Shown: one piece after another, positions 48,084-58,216 of the stretch
Numbering within the stretch: position 1 is the stretch's first letter
How the letters are laid out: the number at the start of each line of letters is the position of its first letter
From: Lysobacter alkalisoli
GTDB lineage: Bacteria > Pseudomonadota > Gammaproteobacteria > Xanthomonadales > Xanthomonadaceae
Assembly (NCBI RefSeq): GCF_006547045.1
Contig: NZ_CP041242.1
Span: forward strand, 3,544,001-3,608,000
Length of the DNA: 64,000 nucleotides
Direction of reading: 5' to 3'
Program-made: the position numbers and the translations under genes
Notes under the pieces: model-generated
The model's input: only the letters and a program-made list of their open reading frames with translations
Told to the model about the DNA's origin: nothing
Database searches by the model: none

Positions 48084-48845
48084 ATGCCCGTGTCCGCTGC
48101 CCCGCCCCGCTGGTACCTGGTCTCGTTGCGCCCTCAGGGAGGACACGAGGCACTGCGGCGTGCGGCGGCGCGCCGGGGCGGCGCCCTGGTCGCGTTGTCG
48201 AGTTGCAGGCTGGTGTTCCGTGACGACGACGCCAGCCGGCAGGCACTCGACATGGCGCTCGCCAGCGGTCTGGCCGTGTTCACCAGCCCGGCCGCGGTAC
48301 ACGCGGCCGATGCGCTGCGGCCGCTGCGCGAGGTCGCGGACGTCCGCTGGATCGCGGTTGGCGCCGGCACGGCCGCCGCGCTGCGGCGGGCCGGTGCGGC
48401 GGACGTCGCCCATCCGGCGCGCATGGACAGCGAAGGCCTGCTGGCCCTGCCCGCCCTGCAACGGATCGCCGGCACCACGATTGGCTTGGTTACCGCCCCG
48501 GGCGGCCGCGGCATGCTGCTGCCCGCACTGCAGGCGCGTGGGGCCCGGGTGTTGCGGGCCGATGTCTACGCACGCGAACCGGTACCGCTTCCCGTCCATG
48601 CCATCGCCCGGCTGCGCACGGCCGATGCTCCGCTGGCAGTGGCGCTGAGCAGCGGCGAAGCGCTCTCCCGCGTCCTTGCCCGGCTGCCCGCCGATGCGGC
48701 GATGAAACTCCGCGGCGCACGCGTGCTGGCGGCCAGCGAACGGCTGGCGACGATCGCGCGCGAAGCCGGCTTCGATGACGTCGTGATCGCGGCCGGACCA
48801 CGGCCCTCGCAACTGGCGGCGGCGGCCGGGTTCGATCGCGACTGA
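48084..48845 (+). CDS. hemD: Uroporphyrinogen-III synthase
   Basis: Closes and flips ring D of hydroxymethylbilane to uroporphyrinogen III. The 253-residue two-domain protein is poorly conserved, as in all HemD. The segments FTSPAAVHAADALRP and WIAVGAGTAAALRRAG, a Glu/Asp-Ser-Glu-Gly-Leu motif (DSEGLLALP) and VVIAAGPRPSQLAAA are family-like. The call is strengthened by hemX and hemY downstream. hemC is not upstream as in enteric bacteria. Confidence 0.9.
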   Translation: MPVSAAPPRWYLVSLRPQGGHEALRRAAARRGGALVALSSCRLVFRDDDASRQALDMALASGLAVFTSPAAVHAADALRPLREVADVRWIAVGAGTAAALRRAGAADVAHPARMDSEGLLALPALQRIAGTTIGLVTAPGGRGMLLPALQARGARVLRADVYAREPVPLPVHAIARLRTADAPLAVALSSGEALSRVLARLPADAAMKLRGARVLAASERLATIAREAGFDDVVIAAGPRPSQLAAAAGFDRD

Positions 48846-48924
48846 TCGGCCGATACACGACGATCGACCAGCCCCCACGGGCGTTCCGGTAGCATGGCGC
48901 CATCCCCGGTTACCGTCTGCTGCC

Positions 48925-50004
48925 GTGTCCGACTCCAACACGCCCTCCACCGCCCAGGCCCCACCCAGGCCGCCACGACGCCGTGCCGCACGCTGGCCCT
49001 GGTTGTTGCTGATCGTATTCGCGGCGCTGGCCGTCGGCGGCTGGCATGGCTGGCAATGGTGGCAGGGCCATGAAGCGCGCGAACGCGCTGCTGTCGCCCA
49101 GGCCGACCACCGCATCGAAGCACTCAACGAGCGCATCGACTCGTTGCGCAGCGACCAGCGCGCGCATGGCCAGCGTCTGCAACAAGCCGACGCCACCAAC
49201 CGCGTGCTGCGCGATGAACTGCTTGGCATCGGCCAGCGTGCGGCCCTGCTGGAGGAAAGCGTGACCCGGCTCGCCGACCCCGGGCGCGACAGCACCCGCT
49301 CGCTGCGCCTGGAAGAGGTCGAAATGCTGCTGGTGTTCGGCCAGCTGCGATTGGAGCTCGCTGGCGACCTGACCGGTGCACAACGTGGTTACGCGCTCGC
49401 CGACGCGGTGCTGGCGGCGATCCAGGACCCGGCCTACGTCAACCTGCGCCAGGCGCTGATCCAGGAGCGGGCCGCACTCGATGCGATCGAAGCCGACCCG
49501 CGGGTAGCCGCGCTGTCCCGGATCGATGCCTTCAATCGGAAGCTGCAGGACGCTCCCCCGGCATCGACCCCTGCACCGCAGGCGGCCGGCGCCCCATGGT
49601 GGAAGCGGGCGTTCTCCAACGTGTTCGACATCCAGCCGCGCGACCGGGTGATCGCCGAACTGCCCTCCGACCGCGCCGACGCGAGTGCCGGCCTGCAGCT
49701 CGAATTGACCTTGGCCCGTGCCGCCGCCGAGCGTCGCGACGAGGCCGGCTTCAGGGCCGCATTGGCCCGCGCACAGGACTGGCTGCTGCGGTTGTGGCCA
49801 CCCTCGCCATCACTCGATGCCCATCGCGCCGAACTCGACGGCATTGCCGCCATGCCGCTTTCACTTTCGGTTCCCACCCTGGGCAGCACACTGCAACAGT
49901 TGCAGCAGCTGCGTAGCACCCAGGCGATCGCCATGCCTGCCGGAACGCGGCCCGCCGCCAGCGCAAGTCCCACAACGCCCGATGCCCCCACGGAGCGCCC
50001 ATGA
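48925..50004 (+). CDS. hemX: HemX-type membrane protein
   Basis: A 359-residue inner-membrane protein. It has a basic N-terminus, one membrane helix (about 24-42, WPWLLLIVFAALAVGGW), then a coiled coil (about 55-110) and a helical periplasmic domain containing SLRLEEVEMLLVFGQLRLELAGD, a HemX signature. Long annotated as a uroporphyrin methyltransferase, it lacks such a domain. GTG start at 48925. It is between hemD and hemY with a 4-nt overlap to the latter. Confidence 0.88.
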   Translation: MSDSNTPSTAQAPPRPPRRRAARWPWLLLIVFAALAVGGWHGWQWWQGHEARERAAVAQADHRIEALNERIDSLRSDQRAHGQRLQQADATNRVLRDELLGIGQRAALLEESVTRLADPGRDSTRSLRLEEVEMLLVFGQLRLELAGDLTGAQRGYALADAVLAAIQDPAYVNLRQALIQERAALDAIEADPRVAALSRIDAFNRKLQDAPPASTPAPQAAGAPWWKRAFSNVFDIQPRDRVIAELPSDRADASAGLQLELTLARAAAERRDEAGFRAALARAQDWLLRLWPPSPSLDAHRAELDGIAAMPLSLSVPTLGSTLQQLQQLRSTQAIAMPAGTRPAASASPTTPDAPTERP

Positions 50005-51251
50005 ACCTGTTCCGCAGCCTGCTGTTCTGGATCGTCCTGGCCCTGCTTGGGGCCCTGGTCGCCCAGTTGATGGCGCAGGATCCGGGGCTGGTGATGGTCA
50101 GCTTCGGAGACTGGACCTACCGCAAGTCGCTGTCCTACACGCTGGTGCTGGTGCTGGCGGTGGCGGCGCTGCTGTGGCTGGCCTGGCGCCTGCTCCGCGC
50201 ACCGTTCGTGATGCTGCGCCGGCGCCGCCGCAAGGCCGCTCGCGCGCGCCTGATCGACGGTCTGCAGGCGGTCCACCTGGGCCACTGGAGCCGCGCCGAA
50301 AAGCTGCTGGCCGAAGCCGCCGACAACCGCGAAACCGGTCCCATTGCCCGCATCGCCGCCGCCCACGCCAGCACCGGCCGTGGCGATGCCGAAGCCGCCC
50401 GCGCCCACCTCGTCCCGCTGGCCGAAAGCCACCCGGCCGCCTTTGCCGTGGCCACCGCCGAACTGGCGCTGGCCGATGCCCGCCCCGCCGATGCACTCGA
50501 GGCCCTCGATGCGGCGGCGGCGCAACCGCTGCCGCCACGCGGCCTTGCCCTGCGTGCCGAGACACTGGCCGCGCTGGGTCGCGCCGGCGATGCCTATGGA
50601 CTTCTCGGTGCGCTGCGCCAGCAGCAGGCGCTGCCCTCCAGTCGCCTGCAGGTGCTGGAAGCGCGCTGGGCCGAGGCCGGCCTGCGCGAGGCTGCCGATG
50701 CCAACGTCCTCGCCGACCGCTGGGAAGCATTGCCCAAGGCCCTGCGCAGCGACCCGGCCGCTGTCGCCGCCTATGCCGAACGCGCCGCCACCCTGCGCTG
50801 GGAAGACGCTGCCGCGCGCAGCATCGAACAGGCACTCGATACGCGCTGGAGCGACGATCTGGCCGACCTCTACGGCCGTCTGCCGATCGGCCGCCTCGAT
50901 GCCCGGCTCGAGAACGCCGCGCGCTGGCTGCAGGCGCACCCGGCCAGCCCGGGCCTGCTGCTGACCCTGGCCCGCCTGCACCGCACGCGTGGCCAGTGGA
51001 CCCAGGCCGAGGGCTTCCTGCACCGCGCGCTCGCCCAGGGCGGCAATGCCGAGGCCTGGGAAGAACTTGGGAACGGCTTCGCCCAGGCCGGCGACGACGC
51101 CCGCGCGCGCCAGTGCTACGCCAACGCGTTGCGCGTCGGCCGCGGCGAGGCGCCGGTCGAGATTCCCGGCCGCGACCTCAAGCAGAAGATCTTCGACCAG
51201 GCCGCGATCGAGGAACGCGACGAGCACGGGCTGCCGCGACTGCGCGGCTGA
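50001..51251 (+). CDS. hemY: HemY-type TPR membrane protein
   Basis: A 416-residue protein with two N-terminal membrane helices (SLLFWIVLALLGALVAQL and SLSYTLVLVLAVAALLWLAW) and a long TPR-like helical domain (about 85-390). It is the proteobacterial HemY, not the Bacillus protoporphyrinogen oxidase of the same name. It is thought to assist the heme pathway at the membrane; the mechanism is not settled. Coupled to hemX through ATGA overlap. Confidence 0.9.
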   Translation: MNLFRSLLFWIVLALLGALVAQLMAQDPGLVMVSFGDWTYRKSLSYTLVLVLAVAALLWLAWRLLRAPFVMLRRRRRKAARARLIDGLQAVHLGHWSRAEKLLAEAADNRETGPIARIAAAHASTGRGDAEAARAHLVPLAESHPAAFAVATAELALADARPADALEALDAAAAQPLPPRGLALRAETLAALGRAGDAYGLLGALRQQQALPSSRLQVLEARWAEAGLREAADANVLADRWEALPKALRSDPAAVAAYAERAATLRWEDAAARSIEQALDTRWSDDLADLYGRLPIGRLDARLENAARWLQAHPASPGLLLTLARLHRTRGQWTQAEGFLHRALAQGGNAEAWEELGNGFAQAGDDARARQCYANALRVGRGEAPVEIPGRDLKQKIFDQAAIEERDEHGLPRLRG

Positions 51252-51452
51252 GCAGGCGCGCTTGGACGATGCCCTATCGGCGCATCGTCTGCGCTTGTGA
51301 ACGCCCGGCCATGAGCCGCTGGCACTGCCAGCGACGGCTGCGCAAGGATGCGTGCCAGAGCTCGCCGACGGTGCAGGATGCGAAGCCGAAGGCCAGACCG
51401 GGCCGGGCAATCCGAAACCAGTCGTGCCCGCCAAGGGCGACAGCAGCTTCTC

Positions 51453-52730
51453 TCAGCGCTCCAGGATCGCCACCACGCCCATGCCGCCGGCGGTGCAGAT
51501 CGAGATCAGGCAGCGGCCGCCGCCGCGTGCCTTCAGTTCCTTCGCCGCGGCGGCAACGATGCGCGCACCGGTGGCGGCGAACGGGTGGCCGGTGGCGAGC
51601 GAGGAACCGTTGGGGTTGATCTTCGCCGGATCGATGCGCCCCATCGCCGCATCCAGGCCAAGACGCGACTTGCAGTATTCCTCGCTCTCCCACGCACGCA
51701 GGGTGCACAGCACCTGCGCAGCGAAAGCCTCATGGATCTCGTAGAAATCGAAGTCCTGCAGGGTCAGGCCGTTGCGGGCGAGCATTTCCGGCACCGCCAC
51801 GGTCGGCGCCATCAGCAGACCCTCGCCGTGGACGAAGTCGACCGCAGCCACGTGCGCGTCGCGCAGATGGCACAGCACCTCATGGCCGTGCTTCTCGGCC
51901 CACTCCTCGGATGCCAGCAGGCAGGCAGCGGCACCGTCGGTGAGCGGGGTCGAGTTGGCGGCAGTCAGGGTGCCGCGGCCGGAGGTTCTGTCGAACGCCG
52001 GCTTCAGCGTGGCGAGTTTTTCCAGAGTGGAATCCGCGCGCAGGATATTGTCGCGCGAGACGCCGCGGAAGCTGACCACCAGATCGTCGAAGAAACCTCG
52101 CTCGTAGGCCGCGGCCAGCTTCTGGTGCGAGGACAGTGCCCACTCGTCCTGCGAATCGCGGCTGATGCTCCACTGCTTGGCCATGTCCTCGCAGTGTTCG
52201 CCCATGCTCTTGCCGGTGCGCGGCTCGGCGACACCGGGGAATTCGGGCTTGAGTTCACGCAGCGAGAAGCCCTTGAACGCGGCCAGCTTGCCCTTGAAGT
52301 CGCGTGCGGCATTGGCTTCCAGCAGGCGCCGGCGCAGCCTCCTGCCGTACACAATCGGCACGTCCGATGTGGTGTCCGAACCGCCGCCGATGCCGGCCTC
52401 GATCTGGCCAACGGCGATCTTGTTGGCGACGGTGATGATCGAATCCAGCGAAGTGCCGCAGGCACGCTGCAGGGTGATGCCCGGGGTCAGCGACGACAGC
52501 CCCGACGACAGCGCCGCCTCGCGGCCGAGGTTCCAGTCGCTGCTGTGCTTGATCACCGCGCCCATCGCCACCTCGCCCAGCTGCTGCCCGTGCAGGCCGA
52601 ACTTCTCGACCAGGGCACCGAGCGTGCGCACCGACATGCCAAGGTTGCCGACATCCGCATAGGCGGTGTTCTGGCGGCAGAACGGAATGCGGACGCCACC
52701 GAGCACGGCGACGGGACGGGCTTGACGCAT
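51453..52730 (-). CDS. FadI-like acetyl-CoA acetyltransferase (thiolase)
   Basis: A 425-residue thiolase, longer than the 390-residue biosynthetic type and close to FadI, the beta-oxidation enzyme. Nucleophilic Cys in QRACGTSLDS, His in NGSSLATGHPFAATG and second Cys in CTAGGMG are present, with NPNG as expected. It should cleave 3-ketoacyl-CoA with CoA. No fadJ-like partner is adjacent. The ATG at 52730 follows AAGAGGTG; the longer frame to 52877 enters the divergent gene. Confidence 0.92.
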   Translation of the reverse strand: MRQARPVAVLGGVRIPFCRQNTAYADVGNLGMSVRTLGALVEKFGLHGQQLGEVAMGAVIKHSSDWNLGREAALSSGLSSLTPGITLQRACGTSLDSIITVANKIAVGQIEAGIGGGSDTTSDVPIVYGRRLRRRLLEANAARDFKGKLAAFKGFSLRELKPEFPGVAEPRTGKSMGEHCEDMAKQWSISRDSQDEWALSSHQKLAAAYERGFFDDLVVSFRGVSRDNILRADSTLEKLATLKPAFDRTSGRGTLTAANSTPLTDGAAACLLASEEWAEKHGHEVLCHLRDAHVAAVDFVHGEGLLMAPTVAVPEMLARNGLTLQDFDFYEIHEAFAAQVLCTLRAWESEEYCKSRLGLDAAMGRIDPAKINPNGSSLATGHPFAATGARIVAAAAKELKARGGGRCLISICTAGGMGVVAILER

Positions 52731-52875
52731 CGGGACACCTCTTGGGGGCTGGGACGGCCGTGCGTTGCGGCCGGATCCGTGACAGGCTGCCCGCCAGCGC
52801 GCGCGGGCATAATCGACAGCACTGGAGTGTAGCGCCGCCCTCGCGCACAACCAAACGCCACCGTATCCTTCACCC

Positions 52876-53853
52876 ATGCCTCACACCGCCCAGCCCCTGC
52901 CGGACGCCACCGCCGACCCGACCGTGTTCGGCGCGCTGGCGCTGGAACTGACCGCCGGGGCCGCAGTGGCCCGGACCACCCTGCCGCAGGGCGATGCCGG
53001 TGCGCTGGCCGCGCTGCTGGCCCGCGACCTGGCCGATTTCGAGCCGGAAGCCGCACGGCTGGACCTGGTCACGGTCGGCGCTCATTACGATCCGGTCGAA
53101 CTGCTGCGGCCGGGCTGGCCGCTGCACCGCGAACTGGGCGATCTGGCCGCCCGCGCGCCTCGGCCGGGGCCGGCCGGAGGCAACACCGCCGATGACAGCG
53201 CCGCCGACGGCAGCGCGAACGGCACGATCATCGCCTTCGGCACCCACGAAGGCCGGCTGCCGGGCGCACTGGCGCCATCGGAGGACCATGGCGGCGGCAC
53301 CTTCAGGCTGCTGCCGTTCGTGCTGTCAGGCGATGCCGGCCTGGTCGCCCGCGTCGGCGAAGCGTTCGAGAGCGGCCTGCTCGAACGCGGCATGGCAGGC
53401 GCCGAAACCGCACTGCAGGCGCAGGCCGCATTCGGGATGCGGATCGAACACGCGCGCTACCTGACCGTCCACGACCTCGCCGCGATGACCGCGATGCAAT
53501 ACGAGCACGCCGGCCTGGCCCCGCTGTGGCCGTTGCTGGAAACCGCCCTGCTCGAACCCGGCGGCAGCGCCTGGCTGGATGCGGTGCCCGAGCCGCTGGT
53601 GCACTACACCGGTGGCGAAGCACGCATCGCCCTGTTCCCACCGCGCGCCTGGCACGCGCGCTACGCGCCCGAAGCCCCCTGCGACAGCGACGATTGCCGC
53701 GCCGAGCTCGAACGCCGCTACCAGCACTTCCAGGTCCGCCAGCGCCAGATCGCCGCCGTGCTCGGCGCTCACGGCGTCGCGGTCAACTTCGTGCATTGCG
53801 AACAGCCCGCGGACATATACTTGCAAACCACGGGAACCCCAGACCAAGGCTGA
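52876..53853 (+). CDS. Hypothetical protein
   Basis: 325 residues, no signal peptide or membrane helix, acidic. I do not recognise the family. It contains patches VTVGAHYDPVELLRPGWPLH, GTHEGRLPGAL, EDHGGGTFRLLPFVL and QQ-rich C-terminal HFQVRQRQIAAVLGAHGVAVNFVHCE. Similar proteins are, as far as I recall, confined to Xanthomonadaceae. It is divergent from the thiolase gene and ends 48 nt before the large regulator gene. Confidence 0.8.
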   Translation: MPHTAQPLPDATADPTVFGALALELTAGAAVARTTLPQGDAGALAALLARDLADFEPEAARLDLVTVGAHYDPVELLRPGWPLHRELGDLAARAPRPGPAGGNTADDSAADGSANGTIIAFGTHEGRLPGALAPSEDHGGGTFRLLPFVLSGDAGLVARVGEAFESGLLERGMAGAETALQAQAAFGMRIEHARYLTVHDLAAMTAMQYEHAGLAPLWPLLETALLEPGGSAWLDAVPEPLVHYTGGEARIALFPPRAWHARYAPEAPCDSDDCRAELERRYQHFQVRQRQIAAVLGAHGVAVNFVHCEQPADIYLQTTGTPDQG

Positions 53854-53901
53854 TTCTCCCCCAGCAACCGCTTTCGAGGGCCTGTCCGACGAGGAGTTGC
53901 T

Positions 53902-56900
53902 GTGAATCAACCGCCGATCGCCAAGCTTTCAGCGCCACGCACGGCCCATCTTGTCCGGCGCCCACGGATTGTCGCTGCGATCGATTCCGCCCTGCAGGGC
54001 GGAATCTGCTGGATCGCGACACCGGCGGGCTACGGCAAGACCACGGCGCTGGCCGATTACCTGGGCAAACCCGCACGACCGAATGTCTGGTACCGCGTCG
54101 ACGAGAGCGACCAGGACATCGCCAGCTTCTTCCACTACCTGGCCCAGGCTCCCCGGCAGAGTGATGGCACGCGGCCCATGCCGGTCTTCGGCCCGGAGTA
54201 TGCCGACCAGCCCGAAGCCTTCGCGAGACGCGCCTTCCGCAGCTGGTTCGACACGCTGCGCGACGGCACCGTCCTGGTCCTGGACGACCTGCACTGCGCC
54301 GACACTCCCGCATTTCGCCATGTGCTGGCGACGCTGCTACGCGAGCTGCCGGACACGCTGCACTGTGTCTGCCTGTCGCGCACCCTCCCCCCCTCCGAAC
54401 TGAACGACCTGATGCTGGCTGGCCGGATCGCCGTGCTCGACCAGCCGGCGCTCGAGTTCACCCACGAGGAGGCATGCGCCCTGATCAGCGCTCGCACGAC
54501 CGCGACGTCGGAGACAGTGGATGTCTCCGTGGCTGGCGGCTGGGCGGCGGGGCTGGTCCTGCTGACCCAGCACGACCTGCTTGCCCGCCTGCAGGTTCGC
54601 AACATCGGCACCTCGGCTGCACGCGGCAGGGAGGCTGCCGTCTTTGAAGCGCTCGGGCAGATGCTGTTCGACACCCTGGCTCCTGCGGAGCAGGACCTGC
54701 TGTTGCAATTGGGCATGGTCCCCGAGATACCGCCGGACCTGGTCGCGGCGTTGGTGGGAACCGAGCAGGCGCATGCTTCCCTGGAGCGCCTGCATCAGCT
54801 GCAACTGCTGGTGGCTACTGGCGACTCGGACCGACTGGTTTTCCAGATGCACGATCTGCTGCGTGGATTCCTGCAGGCCCGGCTTGCCGAGAAGCTGCAG
54901 GGCGAAGACCTGGCCCGGCTCGGCGGGCAGATCGCCGAACTGCTCGACAGGTCCGGCCATCCGGAAGATGCCATCGATCTGGCGCTGCGCGTCCAGGCAT
55001 GGCCGCTCGCACATCGGTTCATCCTGGACCGGGCCGCCATCGTCCTGGCCCAGGGCCGGCGGGCCACCCTGATCGACTGGTGCGCGCGATTGCCGGAGTC
55101 CGAACTCGATGCCTGGCTCTACTATTGGCTGGGCGTGGCCCACACAACCGACGACGCCGCGGCGGAGACCTGGCTGGCGCGCGCATGGGAGCGCTTCGTC
55201 GAGCTGGGCGATCTTCATGGCCAGACGCTCACGGCGGCGCGCGCCGTGCTGATCAAGACCGACAGCTGGCGCACCCACGCCGGCCTTCCCGCCTGGACCC
55301 GGCGCGCGCTGCGACTGGCCGGGCAGGACCTGCCACCGCTGCAGGGCGATGAGGAACTGCTGGTCCTGGCGGGGCTGGTGCGTGCCTTCGATTTCGCCGA
55401 GCAGTACCGCAGCGAAGCCGACGCGGTGAAGCGACTGGAGCAGCGCCTGCTGCAACGGCTGTTGCAGCCGCAGGCGGATGACTCGAACACCCTGCGCATG
55501 CTGGCCAGCGGCGTGCTGGTGCAGCGTGCTGGCTCGACCGCACAGGCCGACCTGTTCTCGCAGGCCGTGGACGCCATCGGCGACGTGCTGAACGATGAGA
55601 ACGTCCCACCGATGGTGCGCGGCCTGTGGCTGGTGGACTTCGGCACGGTCAGTGGCCGCTACTTCCCGTATGCGCGTCGTGGCTTCCCGTATGCAGACGC
55701 GGAGCAGGCGCTGCATGCGGCGATCACCATTGGCGAACACGAACAGCTACGCAGCGTGGAGTTCGGTGCGATCTACCATCTCCAGGTGCTGACGAAGCTT
55801 CGCAACGATTTCGCGGAGTTCGAGCGCCTGGTCGATCGCCTGACCCGGATCGCAGACAGCCGCTACAGCACCCAGACGGATGTCGTAGCCGATTGCCAGG
55901 TCGCACTGCATACCCGGCGCGGGGACCTGCCCGAAGCTTATCGGGCCTGCGAGCGTTGCATGGCCGCGGTGGAAGCAGCCAACGAACCGCCGATCGAACG
56001 CTGGCCCCACTACATCACCCACTACCAGGTGCTGTTGGCCGACAGCCGTGAACGGGAGGCAGCAAGCCTGCTTCAGGAGCACCTGCCGCAGTTCGATGGC
56101 GGCGTCAGGCAGCGGACCGAAGCGGCCATCGCCCTGGCTCATGCACTGCAAGCCAGATCCAGAGGGGACACCGACGCCTACGGCGAGTTGTTGCGCAATG
56201 CCATGGCCCGGCTGCGAGCCACGGACTGGACCGCCGTGCTGATCAATCTTCCGGAACTGCTGGCCGAGGTGTGTGCCGATGCGCTTGCGCAGGAGGTCGA
56301 GCCCGAATTCGTCCGCAGCTTGATCGCGCGCCGCAGGCTGCAGCCCCCGCTGGAGCGGCCATCGCACTGGCCATGGACGTTGCGCGTGCAGGTGCTGGGT
56401 GAGTTCCGGCTACAGCTCGACGGTGCCCCGCTCGCATTCGGTACCCGCTCTCCGCCGCGCATGCTCGACATTCTTCGCGTGCTGGCTGTCGCTCCCGGAC
56501 ACACCTGTGCGGTCGAGAAGCTCCATGACTGGCTCTGGCCGGAGGCTGAGGGCGACCGCGCCAAGGCCGCCTGCGACCAGGCCCTGCATCGGCTGCGCAA
56601 GGCGCTGGGACGCGCCGACCTGGTATTGCTTCGCGAAGGAAAACTCAGCCTGGCGCGCGAGGCGGTATGGGTGGATCTGGCCGACTGGGAACACAAGCTC
56701 GCCCAGGCACTGTCCCCCGCGTCACCGGGAGCGGCCGACTCGAGGTCCAGGGAGTCCGCGCTGGAGCACGTGTTCCGCGCGTTCACCGGCCCGCTGCTGC
56801 AACACGAGCGCGCCAGCGAATGGTCGATCCCCGCGGCCGAACGTACCCGCAGCAAGCTGATCGGCCTGGCGCTGGAACTGGGTCGTTGCCGCGAGGCACG

Positions 56901-57120
56901 CAACATGCCGGCCGAAGCGCAATCGCTCTACCTGCACGCGCTTGATTTCTATCCCGCTTCCACCCGCCTGTTCGAGGCCCTGATCCGCGCCAGACTGGCC
57001 GCCGATGACTCCGCCGGCGCGCTTGCAGCCTACGCCCGCTACGAGCGGGTCCGACAGACCGCCCTCGATACACCCGCCTCGGCCGCCATCCGACGGATGG
57101 TCGCACCCCTGCTCGCGTAA
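53902..57120 (+). CDS. STAND-ATPase transcriptional activator with SARP-type BTAD output
   Basis: 1072 residues. The N-terminal third is a MalT-like STAND NTPase: Walker A ATPAGYGKTT (Lys46), Walker B VLVLDDLH (about 123-130), and an arm region through about 370. A long TPR-like helical domain follows (about 380-800), the usual ligand or partner sensor. Instead of the LuxR helix-turn-helix of MalT, the C-terminus carries an OmpR/SARP winged helix (from about 824, LRVQVLGEFRLQLDG) and a BTAD domain (about 920-1070). GTG start with GAGGAG five bases upstream. Its stop codon overlaps the first CGTAAGT repeat operator, and the array of beta-helix genes follows. It probably activates that array; the signal is unknown. 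Confidence 0.9.
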   Translation: MNQPPIAKLSAPRTAHLVRRPRIVAAIDSALQGGICWIATPAGYGKTTALADYLGKPARPNVWYRVDESDQDIASFFHYLAQAPRQSDGTRPMPVFGPEYADQPEAFARRAFRSWFDTLRDGTVLVLDDLHCADTPAFRHVLATLLRELPDTLHCVCLSRTLPPSELNDLMLAGRIAVLDQPALEFTHEEACALISARTTATSETVDVSVAGGWAAGLVLLTQHDLLARLQVRNIGTSAARGREAAVFEALGQMLFDTLAPAEQDLLLQLGMVPEIPPDLVAALVGTEQAHASLERLHQLQLLVATGDSDRLVFQMHDLLRGFLQARLAEKLQGEDLARLGGQIAELLDRSGHPEDAIDLALRVQAWPLAHRFILDRAAIVLAQGRRATLIDWCARLPESELDAWLYYWLGVAHTTDDAAAETWLARAWERFVELGDLHGQTLTAARAVLIKTDSWRTHAGLPAWTRRALRLAGQDLPPLQGDEELLVLAGLVRAFDFAEQYRSEADAVKRLEQRLLQRLLQPQADDSNTLRMLASGVLVQRAGSTAQADLFSQAVDAIGDVLNDENVPPMVRGLWLVDFGTVSGRYFPYARRGFPYADAEQALHAAITIGEHEQLRSVEFGAIYHLQVLTKLRNDFAEFERLVDRLTRIADSRYSTQTDVVADCQVALHTRRGDLPEAYRACERCMAAVEAANEPPIERWPHYITHYQVLLADSREREAASLLQEHLPQFDGGVRQRTEAAIALAHALQARSRGDTDAYGELLRNAMARLRATDWTAVLINLPELLAEVCADALAQEVEPEFVRSLIARRRLQPPLERPSHWPWTLRVQVLGEFRLQLDGAPLAFGTRSPPRMLDILRVLAVAPGHTCAVEKLHDWLWPEAEGDRAKAACDQALHRLRKALGRADLVLLREGKLSLAREAVWVDLADWEHKLAQALSPASPGAADSRSRESALEHVFRAFTGPLLQHERASEWSIPAAERTRSKLIGLALELGRCREARNMPAEAQSLYLHALDFYPASTRLFEALIRARLAADDSAGALAAYARYERVRQTALDTPASAAIRRMVAPLLA

Positions 57121-57133
57121 GTCCGACGTAAGT
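57116..57133 (+). promoter_or_regulatory. SARP-type direct-repeat operator 1 (CGTAAGT-CCGA-CGTAAGT)
   Basis: Two identical heptamers with a 4-nt spacer give an 11-bp period, one helical turn, as in SARP binding sites. It overlaps the stop codon of the regulator gene. The last base is 90 nt before the first beta-helix ATG, the same distance as at operator 3. Confidence 0.7.
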
Positions 57134-57222
57134 CTTCCCGGCGCACAGTTCCGCCAACGGAGACGCCCACCCGGCGACAGCACACCGGGAATGCCTCCGT
57201 GGCCTGCGCCAGGAGGTGCCCC

Positions 57223-58089
57223 ATGCTCCGTACCGTCATGCTGTTTGCCGTCATCGCATTGTTCCTGCTCGGCCCGGATCGTCCGGCCCATGCCGAGACC
57301 CATCACACCTGCAAGGGTTTCATCGATTCGCTGCCGGCCACCATCTCCACCCAAGGCGTCTGGTGCCTGCGCAAGGATCTGAGCAACGCCATGACCAGCG
57401 GCAGCGCGATCACGGTCAACGCCAACAACGTCACCCTCGACTGCAACGGTTTCAAGATCGGCGGACTGGCGGCAGGTCCGGGAACCCTGGCCAATAGCAT
57501 CAGCGCCAACGGCCGGTTCAACCTGACCGTGCGTCACTGCAACATCCGTGGCTTCCTGCGCGGGATCTACGCCACATCCGGCGGCGCCCACCTGGTCGAG
57601 CGCAATGGCCTGGACAGCAACACGCTCAGTGCCATCGCCATCTTCGGTCCGGGATCGACGATCCGCGGCAACAGGGTGGTCGACACCGGGGGTACGACTG
57701 CACCGCTCTACATCTACACGGCGGGCATCTATGCCGGTAACGGCATCGACATCATCGACAATACGGTCACGGGTGTCGTGGGACCCGGCAATGGCACCAC
57801 CGCAACGACCTACGGCATCAGGACCCAGTTCAACGGCAACGGCAGCGTCACGGCAAACCGCGTGCGCGACCTTGTTCCTGCCGGGGGCGGGACGGTCAGG
57901 GGGATACTCAATTCCAGTTCCGGCCGTCTGGTGGTGCGCGACAACGACGTACAGGATTCCGGCCATGCCAACGGCGTGGGCGTGAGCTGCACCAGCAACC
58001 AGAGTACGGCGCGCGGCAATGTCGTCAGCGGCTTTGCCACCGGGATCAGCAACTGTGCGCTGAGCGGAAACTACGTCAATGCGAACTGA
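57223..58089 (+). CDS. Secreted parallel beta-helix protein, array copy A
   Basis: 288 residues with a signal peptide (cleavage after AHA). The mature start CKGFIDSLPATISTQGVWCLRKDLS introduces a cysteine-patterned N-cap. It is followed by repeated short strands typical of right-handed parallel beta-helices (ITVNANNVTLDC, LTVRHCNIRGF, GSTIRGNRVVDTGG, VVRDNDVQDSG). Six cysteines are shared by the array. I cannot assign an enzyme activity; no lyase catalytic motif is visible. The ATG at 57223 has AGGAGG six bases upstream. It heads the first unit behind operator 1 and is 127 nt before copy B. Confidence 0.88.
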   Translation: MLRTVMLFAVIALFLLGPDRPAHAETHHTCKGFIDSLPATISTQGVWCLRKDLSNAMTSGSAITVNANNVTLDCNGFKIGGLAAGPGTLANSISANGRFNLTVRHCNIRGFLRGIYATSGGAHLVERNGLDSNTLSAIAIFGPGSTIRGNRVVDTGGTTAPLYIYTAGIYAGNGIDIIDNTVTGVVGPGNGTTATTYGIRTQFNGNGSVTANRVRDLVPAGGGTVRGILNSSSGRLVVRDNDVQDSGHANGVGVSCTSNQSTARGNVVSGFATGISNCALSGNYVNAN

Positions 58090-58216
58090 GCCGATACCGC
58101 TCTCCCGGATACGCCAGCCCGATTCATGCAGCCCATCGGCACGACGCCTGGCGATGGATGCGGCGTGCCGGTAGCGGCACCTGCGCAACCGCTCATTCAA
58201 TGCGAGGAGGGTCGTC

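Noticed and set aside
51252-51452. Terminator between hemY and the thiolase gene
   Set aside because: An ACGATGC hairpin exists but no T-tract follows on either strand; the rest of the gap shows nothing clear.
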